From: Ophioderma brevispina
Taxonomy: Eukaryota > Echinodermata > Ophiuroidea > Amphilepidida > Ophiodermatidae
Length of the DNA: 64,000 nucleotides
Reading direction: 5' to 3'
NCBI GenBank assembly: GCA_023653785.1
Contig: JAMKCH010049174.1
Location: 1-64,000 of the forward strand
The position numbers were made by a program, and so were the translations under genes. Under the pieces are notes generated by a model. That model worked only from the letters and a program-made list of their open reading frames with translations, searched no databases and was not told where the DNA came from. This document shows, one piece after another, positions 1 through 11,592 of this stretch. How positions within the stretch are numbered: the first letter of the stretch is position 1; each line of letters opens with the position of its first letter.

Positions 1-1649
1 TGTTGTGTATTATTGGACAACTTTTTTAGGAAGGTTTTTTGACCAATTGTGACAGCGGCTATCGCAGTTCTTCTCATCTACGGCGTCGTTATCGATCGGC
101 GTGGGTACGCGGAGTTGGTCAAGGAATGTGTTCGTCATTACTCATGTGTAGCGTTCTGTTGAGACGTATTTGAATATCATCAATCCAGATTTTTTAAAGC
201 GTTCATTCAGTTTTTAAAGAAGTTCACGTTGAAGTTTCAATCTTAAGTTTTAGCGTCTCGTAGACGGATACCATTTGGCAGTAAGTAAGGGTATATTCGA
301 TTTAAGTCATAAATTAGTGGTGATTCGATTTTTGATTTCTTGCATAAATTCACTGATTGTACTTTAATGGGCAGAGTGGAAACATTGAAATTTGTTTGTC
401 CATGATGAAATAGGTCCACCTCACGAAAATTGATCTGTCCCTTGCTTGCTGCACCAACAATGGCTAGAAGAGACAGTACATAGTGCAATTCCGTCTATAC
501 ATGATGGAAGAGGGAAAAATTGTTTCCAGCAGTAGTTGAATTATCAAAACGTCTTTGATATTATTCCAATTACAAATTCCATCTTTTGCGACAATACAAG
601 TTGAGTTCTTAACTCACAGGTATTGGTTAATCATCACATACTAACCATCTCAAAAAATATCCTGAAAATTCGGGGGCTCTTCCAAAAAATGTGCTGTATT
701 GCGGAAGCTCAGTTTGAAAATGATTATTTTTAGCACACGGACAAATACAACCTTATCTTATTGGCCAATTGGTGGATTTACATGCAAAAGGGGAAGCCAG
801 GAAAAACAATTGATCTTTGCATTAATTTTTCAACCAAAAAGGAAATTGGTTAGTGTTATCAGTATTGTTCAAATATCTTACCTGAATCAAGAAAGTGAGA
901 AGCGACCTGGCCTCATTTGGGCATTCGAGATTGCAAACAGATACGTACAGATTTCAAATTTCCTATATGCAATGTCTGTCTCAGGTACATCACAAATCTC
1001 CTCTAAGCCTTAATTCTATCACATCTTTGTAATAACATGTAATTATTTAAAATAAATTATTGACTTCAAAATTCTGGACCCGGGGTTAGGAATTACCCCA
1101 ACTGCAAAATCGTGTAAAGTTCCAATAAACGAACATTTAGATTTAAAATATTCATGATAGTATAACTGTAATCTGTATTCCAACAATGCATATGAATGCC
1201 CTCTACAATTAAGTCTTTGAAAAAGGCGCACTTAAGTTTTTACGATGTTGCACTGCTGTTTGGGGAATTTGCTGTTGTCTTAGGTTGTTTGTCCTACCCC
1301 TCTGGGCTGAATTCAACTCAACTCAAAAGGCAATTAAAGATAATGTTTTCCCTAATAAACTTTACGTATGGTAAAGGGTTACTTTTGGTGAAACATTTTC
1401 ATGGCAATCACACAGTACTATAATAGAAGTCTATATGATTGTCCATTCTATATCATAAACCAGAAAAACGTCAGGTCTGTAGTTGGGATGGAATTAACCA
1501 TTCAATGTATCACTACAGTTTTCCGCAAAATAATTCAGAAAAACGTAACTTCCACAATCCTTTAGCACTCAAAAATCTTCAATATCTATCATTATTATAT
1601 TAACATCACTTAAAAAACAGCTTTAAATATATATATATGTCATATTTAT

Positions 1650-3720
1650 GACATGATCTCCAAAATCAAGACAAAACCTGACAAATCCGCCTTCCAAACA
1701 AACCCCTCCAACAGAATATAAGGAACATCAAACAGCCGTGACATATACGTGGCCCGCAGACAATCACGGAACTTCTACCTAATAAACCAAGGACCAATAC
1801 AGTAAGTTTTTGACTACATCTATCACTAAACTTACAAAAAAGCACCAAAAAAATACCTATGACAACGCAACAAAGAAGCTAAGAAATTGCTATGAATCTA
1901 GAACTCTATATAAAACTGAATGACATGGCCACAAAGGAGGCCTTTTTCTCTGAAGATCACAAGAAAACTTCGCCAACAATCCCACATGCAGACTGATAAA
2001 AATGTCCTGCAAAAACAGAATAGCTTGATCAGTGAACAAAGCTAGAAATATCAATCCATAATGTGAAACAGCACCACGTGTCATCATGAAGTCGACAACG
2101 ACGCCATTAATTGGTTCAAAGCAATCAAAGATAAACCAAATTTGTCGCTTTTATATATTTTGAACATAGTTTGAATATTATCCCTCCATAACCAAGAACT
2201 TCTAACATAAGCAAAAAACTTGCCAGAGAATTTACCACTATTTCCAACCAAGACGAGCTCATTTTGCACTCCCGGACTCTCGCTCTTTGCAGAAGGCAAA
2301 AACGTGGATCAAACAAAAACAAGAAAAACAACTGGTAGCAACCCTTTCGATGTACCGATGGGAAGCCTATGGATGGGGCCGAAGTGTGTGAACTTGTATG
2401 CCTGTACATTTTTAAACACATATCCAACCTACTGGAACAAAAAAGACGTCGGCCTCTAGAGAGACGACGACTGGCGGGTGATACTGGGTGCTACCCCTCT
2501 GAAAAAGAACGCATCCAAACGTTTGTGCACAATTTTTCTCCAAGACTCAACTAAATAAATTACTGCGACATTATCCTAACTTAAACTTAGTCCCTTCCTC
2601 GACATCACATTTGATCGCACCAAAACACATACACCATACAGAAAACCCTGACACACCATCTAATAAATGTTGAATCTACCACCCACCCCCAATAATCAGA
2701 GAAAGGCCTACTCACTATGAAGCGCATTTCCACACTTTCAGATTCAAATGAAACATTCACCAAATGCTCCCAACCAATATGAAAAAGCATTATCAGAGTC
2801 TGGATTTCCACATAATGTAAATAATAAGAAAAAGCACAAACACTAGCAAAAACACACGAAACCGCATATTCTGTGGGTTGTAATCCACATATTCAAGGAC
2901 GTCACACACAAATGTTCGGCAAGAATTTTTTAAACTCTTAGACCGTCATTTTCCGAAAAAATCCCCCATTGAACAAATCTTTCACCGAACACTGTAAAAC
3001 TGAGCTATTCCTGCATGAAAATATATCCAACATAATCATCTCCCATAACAAACGCATCTAAATTTGCACAATGCCAATACCGAGGACCGTACTTACAGCT
3101 GCCCAAAAAAACAAGAGCCAATTGCCCACTAGAACGTCAATGCTTAGCAAGGAAACACGTATACAAGCGACCGTCCCCCCTAAATGCCCCCCAATAAGAC
3201 TTGGACTCACCTCTAAACTTTCAAAGAAAACTAAGAACCATACTCCCATCATCAACAGAATCTAAATCATGCAATCAGAACTTCAAAATATATATGGAAC
3301 CTCAAAAAGAAAACACAACTTTTAATATAAATGGGGGTGTATCATTCAAAGAGCGGCACCATACAATCCGGCCACCAAACTCTGCAATTTATGTCTTGGC
3401 GGAAAAATTCATATTATGATGGCCCCAAACCTGTACACCTTACAACGCCTGAACTTATATTCAAACTGTAGACAACAAAACAGTCCAAAACTAAGCAAAT
3501 TTGGGCAACACCCTAGAAAAGCTCTTCAAAGCAACTCAAAGACCATTGATTTTTTTTCGATCTCTGTATTATTTTGAATCAGTATGCCTCCTAGTGCTAT
3601 TGAATTTTTGTATAGTACCAATAGTCTGATGATTGCCACCATCGGTGGATGTTTTGGCAATAAGCTGTCAGTAAGCTATGATGTACTAATCCTAGAACTA
3701 GCTTTGGTTTCCAAGATGTT
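1650..3720 (+). mobile_element. Penelope-like retroelement (RT plus GIY-YIG remnant), nested in Helitron copy 1
   Basis: Reading + strand frames in order gives the landmarks of a Penelope-like element. A 'DMATKEAF..DHKK' block followed by a 'NNPTCRLI'-like frame lies at about 1920-2000. 'AINWFKAIKDKPNLS' is at about 2103-2150, and 'FDVPMGS' at about 2347. A degraded YRDDGLA reverse-transcriptase active site is at about 2450-2480, where 'cctctagagagacgacgact' has lost the tyrosine frame. 'NTVKLSYSCM' is at about 2990-3020, and a Cys-containing linker follows. 'KYIWNLKKENTTFNI' at about 3280-3325 is typical of the region near the GIY-YIG nuclease. Such elements prime reverse transcription with their own nuclease. 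All frames are shifted many times, so this copy is dead. It is absent from Helitron copy 2. The borders are approximate, placed in the flanking TA-rich sequence. Confidence 0.72.
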
Positions 3721-3721
3721 A

Positions 3722-3836
3722 AATATATAATACTATATATATATTATATAGATATATATAAGTAATATATAATATTATTTGATTTGTTATTTTGTTTTTA
3801 ATAAGATTATGTCATGATATTATATTATATAATATA
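3722..3836. repeat. TA-rich microsatellite, right side of the Penelope insertion
   Basis: An AT-only stretch of tata and taata runs. It corresponds to the right part of the pure TA run at about 8731-8835 in the second Helitron copy. The left remnant is the short 'tatatatatat' at about 1627-1640. Confidence 0.8.
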
Positions 3837-4540
3837 GGTTCCCTACATGCATTTAACTCGGCTAATTCAATCCCAACTACAAGACCACTATTTACTTCAA
3901 AACGTTATAACTGTTTCCTTGTACTTGCAAGGTACAACCCATTCTCTCGACATTCTTTCCTGAAATCCAATACTGTCAGATACACAACGTAACAACGCAC
4001 GTTGCATGGTCATGGTAACACATCACTAGAGGCGATCTACTTCTTTGCTTCCTGTAGAGTAATCCATAAGCTAATCATCGCTTGATTGATTCTGCAATGT
4101 AAGCAAACGGCAGGAACACCTCTACTAGCACAACCAGGATAAGTTTTAAATACATTGAAAATAAACTGCTGGTGCAATTAGCAATAATATGAATCATAAA
4201 TTACAGAAGCAACAAGGTGCTCCACTCACACAGAATTTGACAAAACTTGCAGCATCACAACTGGGCCTCTCTTCTACCAAACCCAATGCCGCTCACAATG
4301 GAGGAAATGGTTGTAGAAAGAACCTGCATAATATAGGCCTACAATCTGTAACCGTTTCATTGCCTTGGTTGTCAAATTGGATACAAAAAAATACAGCCAT
4401 AAGCTCATACACCATGATCACTTGGGTTAAAACTCATCTCACCTGACGTTTGCCACCAAGGTTCCCCTACATCTTATAATGCCATACTAAAATGTAATCA
4501 ACTCAACATATCAAGCAGCGGGTCTTCAACCAACAAGCCA

Positions 4541-5502
4541 ATGCAAAATGGTACTAAGATCCTGAACTATGCAACTCACTTAGAGCATTCAACTAGCAGA
4601 ACTTATAAAGTGCCTCAACAGAATGAGAACATCTCCAACAACTCCTTCAAAGAAAACCGCAGTACTGTAGACCTATCTGTGGTGTTTTGTAATATGCGCC
4701 TCTCATTACTTGATGCACTACACTCTTCACAGCGTGCAGCTTACAGTAGAAGTATTTTCCTCAACCCACATTCTTGCATCTTCCTTAACCTCTGCAATAA
4801 TCCTATCAACTCCACCTTCACAAACCTAGTCATATTTCATCTTCATAACCAGTACAGTTCTGCCAACCACATGAGTTCATTATAATGAAAACAACGGTCT
4901 GTTCACCACGCAAAAGGATGCTAATAAACGAACCACAGTAACAGAAGAAAAAGCTTCGTCCTTTGGACAAAAAAAAAAAGCCTAAGTTAAATGTCATGCA
5001 GCTGCCCAAAAAAAATCCACATTTGTGTATCATGCCATCGACTTTTGTATCGACAAACAGTCCAACGCTTCTAAAGAGAACCATACAATCATGTTGACCC
5101 AAAGGATCCAAGATATTGTCTTATCAAGAAAAATTCATCATCCAAAAGGGCCCGACAAACACACTGGATTTGGTCGTACATGCCGACGACACATACTACA
5201 AAATAAAATTCCACTTCAATCTAAAGGGACCAATTGACCTCGACCAATCCCAGATGAAACTACGAGAACTGCACAACTTAGAACGACGATTGTTATGCCT
5301 GAGATTCCATTCATGCGAATGGTGTCCCCCCACACCCCCCTTTACCAAAAGGAAAACAGCACCTATCCATGGCCCAGCAGTCAATATACCAGCTTCACTC
5401 ACTCCAGTATGTGATCTCCTGCCAAGACTTCCAAGCCAAGCCCACATCATACTGCTCAAACTAAAACGTAAAATTGAGTACAAAAATGCGTATTTTGCAT
5501 AA
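4541..5502 (+). pseudogene. Helitron N-terminal coding block, copy 1 (DUF6570-like module)
   Basis: Two open stretches in different frames (about 4541-4885 and 5116-5502) form one ancestral coding block. The first contains 'NMRLSLLDALHSSQRAAYS'. The second contains 'LRELHNLERRLLCLRFHS', then 'GPAVNIPASLTPVCDLLPRL'. The 'L.NLERRL..R..PF' and 'GP.VNVP..' pair is the signature of the module (DUF6570 type) found upstream of the Rep domain in many animal Helitron proteins. Copy 2 carries the same block at 9512-10474 with breaks at other positions, so an intact ancestor is implied. Its exact role in transposition is not known to me. Confidence 0.6.
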
Positions 5503-6589
5503 TTTTTTATAGACCATCAGAATACTACAGTCTCTTCCATACCCTTATTCAGAATAACCACCTTTACAAGGATATCAACATCAATGAATGAATGACCAAC
5601 AATGGGAAAATGAAGATCCACAACTGTGGCAAGCCATATCATAACCATTGGCAACCTACTACCTCCATGACAGAGACGTCAGCTGAAGAGAACCAATCGC
5701 AAATACTACAAGATCAAGAGTATCACAAAGCACAAGAAACAAATATGCTATGAGAGATGAAACTGGTACAATCAGTCAACTAAACACCTATCGTCACAAC
5801 TGAGATGACAGTTCAACAAAGACTAACTACCAGACTGGTCAGAAACCACGCTACATCCATAAGTACCGTATTGCATCAAACCCTATCTCTCCAACATGTG
5901 CTTCTCATATAGACGAGTAGAAGAGCAAGTGCACAACAGCAACAATACTTTCAAGACAGCAGCCGCCTCCACCCAATGCACCTTAAGACTTCATGCCAGC
6001 ACCCGATCCACATTCAGCTCTTGAAATAACCGCTAATTTGAGGGATTCTTAATTCATGCGTACCAAGTGATGGAAATTTATTGTTCAGCTCCACTTTCCC
6101 ACCATCCCCCCGCTTTTTTGAACGCGCATACTGATTCGGCTGCAAACTCTCGAAATAAAACTGGAAATATGAAACCAATAAAGCACTATAAGCCATTCAT
6201 TTGTTCTAATGTAAACCTAACAACATGACACCATGCAAAGAATGATATTGCTATTATAGTCGACCAACTACACCCATCCAATGCAGAATTTGCACAGTCA
6301 ATACTCTGGGATAGGTATCTTCGTAATCTAAAGCAGGCCCTGTGGAGATGATCTAGTACTTCAAGCAATTACTAACATCTTTCGACATCACAATCCACTC
6401 CTCCAACCACAGTCTTCTTCTTCTTTCACAATGTTGGCCAAGTGGACCTACAAGATACCAAATCCAAATCTGGTCATGGCACCTTCAATAATCCATATGG
6501 TAGCTTCCATTCTACAGCACCACTATGTCTGCTTTAGAAGACCAACCAATCCACCAACAGTCTTCAAAGACCTAATACATATGGCGAGG

Positions 6590-7118
6590 AAAACTCGATA
6601 CACAGCGCGTGAAACTCGGCATGCGCGGGAAAACTCGCCATGATTTGATACGTGGAGCGTGCCATAATAGAGGGAGCAGTGTTTGGAGCTATAAATTTGA
6701 TATGTTATTTGAAGTCTTCTCCTGCAGGCCGAAAGGCTTGTTTTTTTTTTTTTTGTGAAGGAAAAAGATGGAATTTTGGACGATTTGTGAGGCAAGTAGT
6801 TTCAAGAAATGGGTTTTTTCTTTGCCTGATCGTCAAGATTGGTAGCGCGGAATGTTCCATGTTAGAAAATGGGGGTTGAATTTGGCAATGTGGTAGTGTG
6901 TTCAATATTTGAGTGATAATTGGGGAAAGAAAAGGGGTTAATAATTGGTCTCTGATTGAAATTGGCTATAGAATATTTTCCCTTACTAATATTACATAAG
7001 GATTTGTGATAAAGAAGTTTTTGGTATAGTGATTTAGTTTCTTTAAATATTACTATCCCTTGATTATAGTGGTCGTGCCATGGGACACCGTGTCTGATGG
7101 TAGCTGCTGGCGGTTTGT
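6590..7118. other. Spacer between the two Helitron copies
   Basis: This sequence has no counterpart after copy 2. It begins with a short repeated motif ('gaaaactcg' three times near 6591-6643, variants included) and then becomes AT-rich, with an 11-base T run near 6741. It joins directly to the start of copy 2 at 7119. It could be the upstream part of the duplicated unit, whose equivalent for copy 1 lies before the window. I see no gene in it. Confidence 0.5.
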
Positions 7119-8726
7119 AATGTTGTGTATTATTGGACAACTTTTGTTTAGGACGGGTTTTTTGACCAATTGTGACAGCGGCTATAGCAGTTATTCATCT
7201 ACGGCGTCGTTATCGATCGGCGTGGGTACGCGGAGTTGGTCAAGGAATGTGTTCGTCATTACCGCATGTGTAGCAGTTCTGTTGAGACGTATTTGAATAT
7301 CATCAATCCAGTTTTTTTAAAGCGTCATTCCAGTTTTTAAAGAAGTTCACGTTAAGTTTCACTCTTAAGTTTTTAGCGTCGTCGTAGCCGGGAAACCATT
7401 TGGCAGTAAGTAAGGGTATATTCGATTTAAGTCATAAATTAGTGTGATTTCGTATTTTTGATTTCTTGCAATAATTCCCTGATTGTAATTTAATGGCAGA
7501 GTTGGAAACATGAAATTTGTTTGTCCATGATGAAATAGTCACCTCACGAAAATGATCTGTAACTTGACTTGCTTGAACCAACAAATGGATAAGCATAGAC
7601 ACGTACATAGTGCAATTTCCCGTCTATTACGTGATGGAAGAATGTTTCCAGCAGTCGTTGAATTATTATCAAACATCTTTGATATTATTCCAATTACAAA
7701 TTCCATCTTTTGCGACACATACAAGTCTTGAGTTCTACCATTCACAGGTATTGGTTACTCATCAATAATAACATCTCAAAATATCCTGAAATTAAGGGTG
7801 CTCTTCCAAAAAATGTGCTGTTATTGCTTTAAGCTCAAGTTTGAAAATGATGTATTTTAGCACACGACAAATTACAACCTTATCTTTAATTGGCCAATTG
7901 GTGGAATTTACATGCAAAAGGTGGGCCATGCAACAATTATTCTTTGCATAATTTTTTCAACCACAGGCCACTGTAATAGTTTATCAGTATTGTTAAAATA
8001 TATTACCTGAATCAAGAAAGGAGGACATGACCTTCTCGATTTGGGCATTCGGAATTTGCAAACAGTATACTTTAAGATTTCAATTCCTATATGCAATGTC
8101 TGTCTCAGGTACATCACAAAATCTCCTCTTAAGCCTTAATTCTATACATCTTGTAATAACATGATAATATTAAATAATTCATTGACTTCAAAATCTGCCA
8201 GGGTTAGGAATTACCCCAACTGCAAAATAGTGTAATTTCCAATAACGAACATTTAGATTTAAATATTCATGACTGGTTATAATCTTAATCTTTATTCTCA
8301 ATCCTATGAATGCCTCCTACAATTAGTCTTTGAAGACTAGCACTTAGTTTTTCCAGATGTTAGATGCTGTTTGGAATTTGCTGTTGCTCTTAGGTTGGTG
8401 TGTCCTACCCCTCTGGGCTGGATCAACTCACTCAAAGGCCAGTTCAGATAAATGTTTTTTCCTAATAAACTTTACTTACTGGTAAAGGTTTACTTGGTGA
8501 AACATTTCATGGCAATCACACAGTACTATAATAGAAGTCTATATGATTGTCCATTCTATATCATAAACCAGAAAAACGTCAGGTCTGTAGTTGGGATGGA
8601 ATTAACCATTCAAATGTATGCACTACAGTTCCGCAAAATAGATTCAAGAAAAACGTACTTCCACAATCCTTTAGCATCTCCAAAAATCTTAATTACTATC
8701 AGTTATTATATAAATACTTAAAAACA

Positions 8727-8730
<4 letters not shown>

Positions 8731-8779
<49 letters not shown>

Positions 8780-8786
8780 ATATATA

Positions 8787-8826
<40 letters not shown>

Positions 8827-8835
8827 TATTATATA
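8731..8835. repeat. (TA)n microsatellite
   Basis: About 100 bases of nearly pure TA dinucleotide. In copy 1 the Penelope-like element sits at the equivalent position, so this run marks the target site of that insertion. The 'YIYIYIYI' open frame across it is an artefact. Confidence 0.95.
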
Positions 8836-9511
8836 TGTATATGTTCCCTACATGCATTTAAACTCGCTAATTCAATCCCAACTACAAGAAAACTATTTAA
8901 CTTCACAACTTATAACTGTTATCCTTTACTTTGCAGGTACGAAACCCATTCTCTTCGACATTATTGCTGAAATCCAAATCCTTCCAGAATACACAACGTA
9001 ACAACGCAACGGTGCATGGTCATGGTAACACATCACTAGACGATGCTACTTCTTTGCTTCCTGGTAGAGTAATCCATAAGCTAGATCATCTTATTGATGT
9101 AGTCAATGTAAGCAAACGGCAGGAACACCTCTCTAGCACTGACAAGGAAAAGGGTGTAATTATACAGTGAAATAAACTGCTGGGTGCACTTAGCCATATT
9201 GAATCACGAACTTACAGAGCAACAAGGTGGCTCCACTCACACCAGAATTTGACAAAACTTGCAGCTATCACAACTGGCTCTCTTACTACCAAACACAAAT
9301 GACGCTCACAATGAGGAAATGTTGTTGGTAGCAAAGCACCTGCAGTAATTGGCCTCAAGCTGTTAACCGGTTTTCATGCCTTGGTTTGTCAAAGTTGGAT
9401 AAAAAAAATACAGCCAGAAGCTCATACATCAGGATCACTTGGTTAAAAACTCATCTCACACTGAAAGTTTGCCACCAAGGTTCCCCTACATCTTAGTAAT
9501 GCATACTAGAA

Positions 9512-10474
9512 ATGGAATCAACTTCAACATATCACGCAGCGGTCTTCACAACCAAGCCAATGCAAATGGTACTAGATCCTGACTATGCAACCACTAGAGC
9601 ATTCACACTAGCAGATCTTATAAAGTGGCCTCACATAATGAGACATCTCCAAAACTCCTTCAAACTAAAACCTCAGTACTGTAGACCTATTATTGGATGT
9701 TGTAATATGCGCTCTCATTACTTGAGTCCGCTACACTCTTCACAGCGTGCAGCTTCCAAGGGGAGAATGTATTTTTCCTCAACCCACATCTCTTGCAGCA
9801 TTACTTTAACCTCTGCAAATAATCCTTCAACTCCACCTGCCACAAACCATAGCCCTATTTCATTCTTCATAACCAGTACAGTTCTGCCAACCACATGAGT
9901 TCATTAAATGAAACAAAGGTCTGTTCACCACGCAAAAGAGGCGAATAACGACAAGTACAAGAAGAAGAAGATTCGTCTTTGGACAAAATAAAACAAAGCC
10001 ATAAGTAAATTCAATGCAGCCTGCCAAAAAAAAATCACATTTGTGTATCATGCATCGTCTTTTGTATCGACAAACAGTCCAACGCTTCAAAAGAGAACAT
10101 ACAATCATGTTGACCAAAGGATCCAAGATATTGTCTTATCAAGAAAAATTCATCATCCAAAGCAGCGACAAACACTACTGGATTTTGCGTTCAGCCGACG
10201 ACACATACTACAAATAAAATTCCACTTCAATCTAAAGGGAACAATTGACCTCGAACCAATCCCAGATGAACTACGAGAACTGCACAACTTAGAACGACGA
10301 TTGTTATGCCTGAGAATTCCATTCAATGCGAATGTGTCCTTACCAACACGGAAAAACAAGGCACGCAATCCATGGCGTCCATCAGTCAATATACCACTTC
10401 ACTCACTCCAGTATGTGATCTCCTGCCAAGACTTCCAAGCCAAGCCCACATCATCTGCTCAAACTAAAACGTAA
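9512..10474 (+). pseudogene. Helitron N-terminal coding block, copy 2 (DUF6570-like module)
   Basis: Two open stretches (about 9512-9898 and 10043-10474) correspond to the block at 4541-5502. The second reads 'LRELHNLERRLLCLRIPFNA' and then 'RPSVNIP'. The copy 1 equivalent continues cleanly into 'DLLPRL' and this copy shifts frame there, so the two complement each other. It lies about 1.8 kb upstream of the Rep-like block in the same orientation, the usual order in RepHel proteins. All evidence is motif recognition by eye. Confidence 0.6.
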
Positions 10475-11592
10475 TTGGGAGTACAAAAATGCGTATTTGC
10501 ATAATTTTATCAGACCCATCAAGAATAATCACAGCTCTTCAATACCTTATTCATAATACCACCTTTACAAGGATATCAACATCAATAATAATGGAACCAA
10601 ACAAGGAAAATGAAGATCAACACTGTGGCAAGCCTTAAATCATAACCCTTGGCAATCCACTACATCACTGACAGAGACTTCAGCCTGGAAGAGAACCAAT
10701 CGCAATACACACAAGATACAAGAGTATCACAAAAGCACAGAAACAAAATATGGGCTATGTAGGATTAACCTGGTAACATCAGTCAACTAAAACACTATCT
10801 TCTACAACTGGATGACCATTCAACCAAGACTAACTACCAGACTATGTCAAAACCACCGCTTACATCCTAAGTACCAGTAATGCATCAAACCCAGATCTAC
10901 CAACAATGTTTGCTTTCTCATAAGACATTAGAAGAGCAAGTGCAGCACAGCAACAATACTAGCAAGACGACAGACGCCCTCCAACCCATGCACCTTAAGA
11001 CGGCCTTCCTGCCAGCACCACGATCCACAATGCCCGCTCTTGAAATACACGCTAATTTGACGAGGATTCTTAATTCATGACGTACCAAGTGATGGGAAAT
11101 TGTATGTTCAGCTCCATTTCCCACCAGCTCTTTTTGAACCGCAGCATACTGATTCCGGCTGCAACTCTTCGAAATAAAACAGTGGAACATATGAAACTCA
11201 CTAACAAGCACTATAAGCCATTCATTTGTTCTAATGTAACCTAAACAACAATGACACCATGCAAAAGATGATATGCTATTATATCGACCACTACACCCTC
11301 CAATGCAGACTTTTGCAAAGTCAATATTCTGGGATAGGTATCTTCGTAATCTAAAGCAAGCCTTGTGATCTGCTCTAGTACTTCACAAGCAATTACTACA
11401 TCTTCGACATCACAATCCACATCCCCCAACCCATTCTTCAAACAATGGTGCCAGTGCTCAAAGATACCAAATCCAAATCTGGTCAATGGATCACCTTCAA
11501 TAAAAATCCATATGGATAGTCTCATTCTACAGCCCCCCTATGTCTTGCTTAGAAGACCAACAATCCACAACCAGTTTTCAAAGACCTAATCC

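Larger units (their letters stand above)
1..6590 (+). mobile_element. Helitron 5' segment, copy 1 (decayed, cut by window start)
   Basis: This stretch aligns by eye along its whole length with 7119-11592, apart from the extra block at about 1650-3720. The first bases of the window match 7119 onward, and 'aagacctaat' at about 6580 matches about 11590, after which the copies diverge. It is called Helitron because its coding part holds the LERRLLCLR module that precedes Helitron Rep/helicase regions, and because the second copy runs into such a region. Every reading frame is broken by small insertions and deletions, and the breaks fall at different places in the two copies. The true left end lies outside the window. 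Seen: the duplication. Inferred: Helitron identity for the non-coding first 4 kb. Confidence 0.65.
7119..11592 (+). mobile_element. Helitron 5' segment, copy 2
   Basis: A second copy of 1-6590 without the Penelope insertion, in the same orientation. The alignment is clear throughout (for example 'ttgaccaattgtgacagcgg' near 42 and near 7161), but single-base insertions and deletions occur every few tens of bases in both copies. Unlike copy 1 it continues without a break into the Rep/helicase region at 11.6-15.3 kb, so this is the copy in its original context. Confidence 0.68.

Noticed and set aside
8547..8861. Open frame with a (YI)n run
   Set aside because: A translation of the TA microsatellite.
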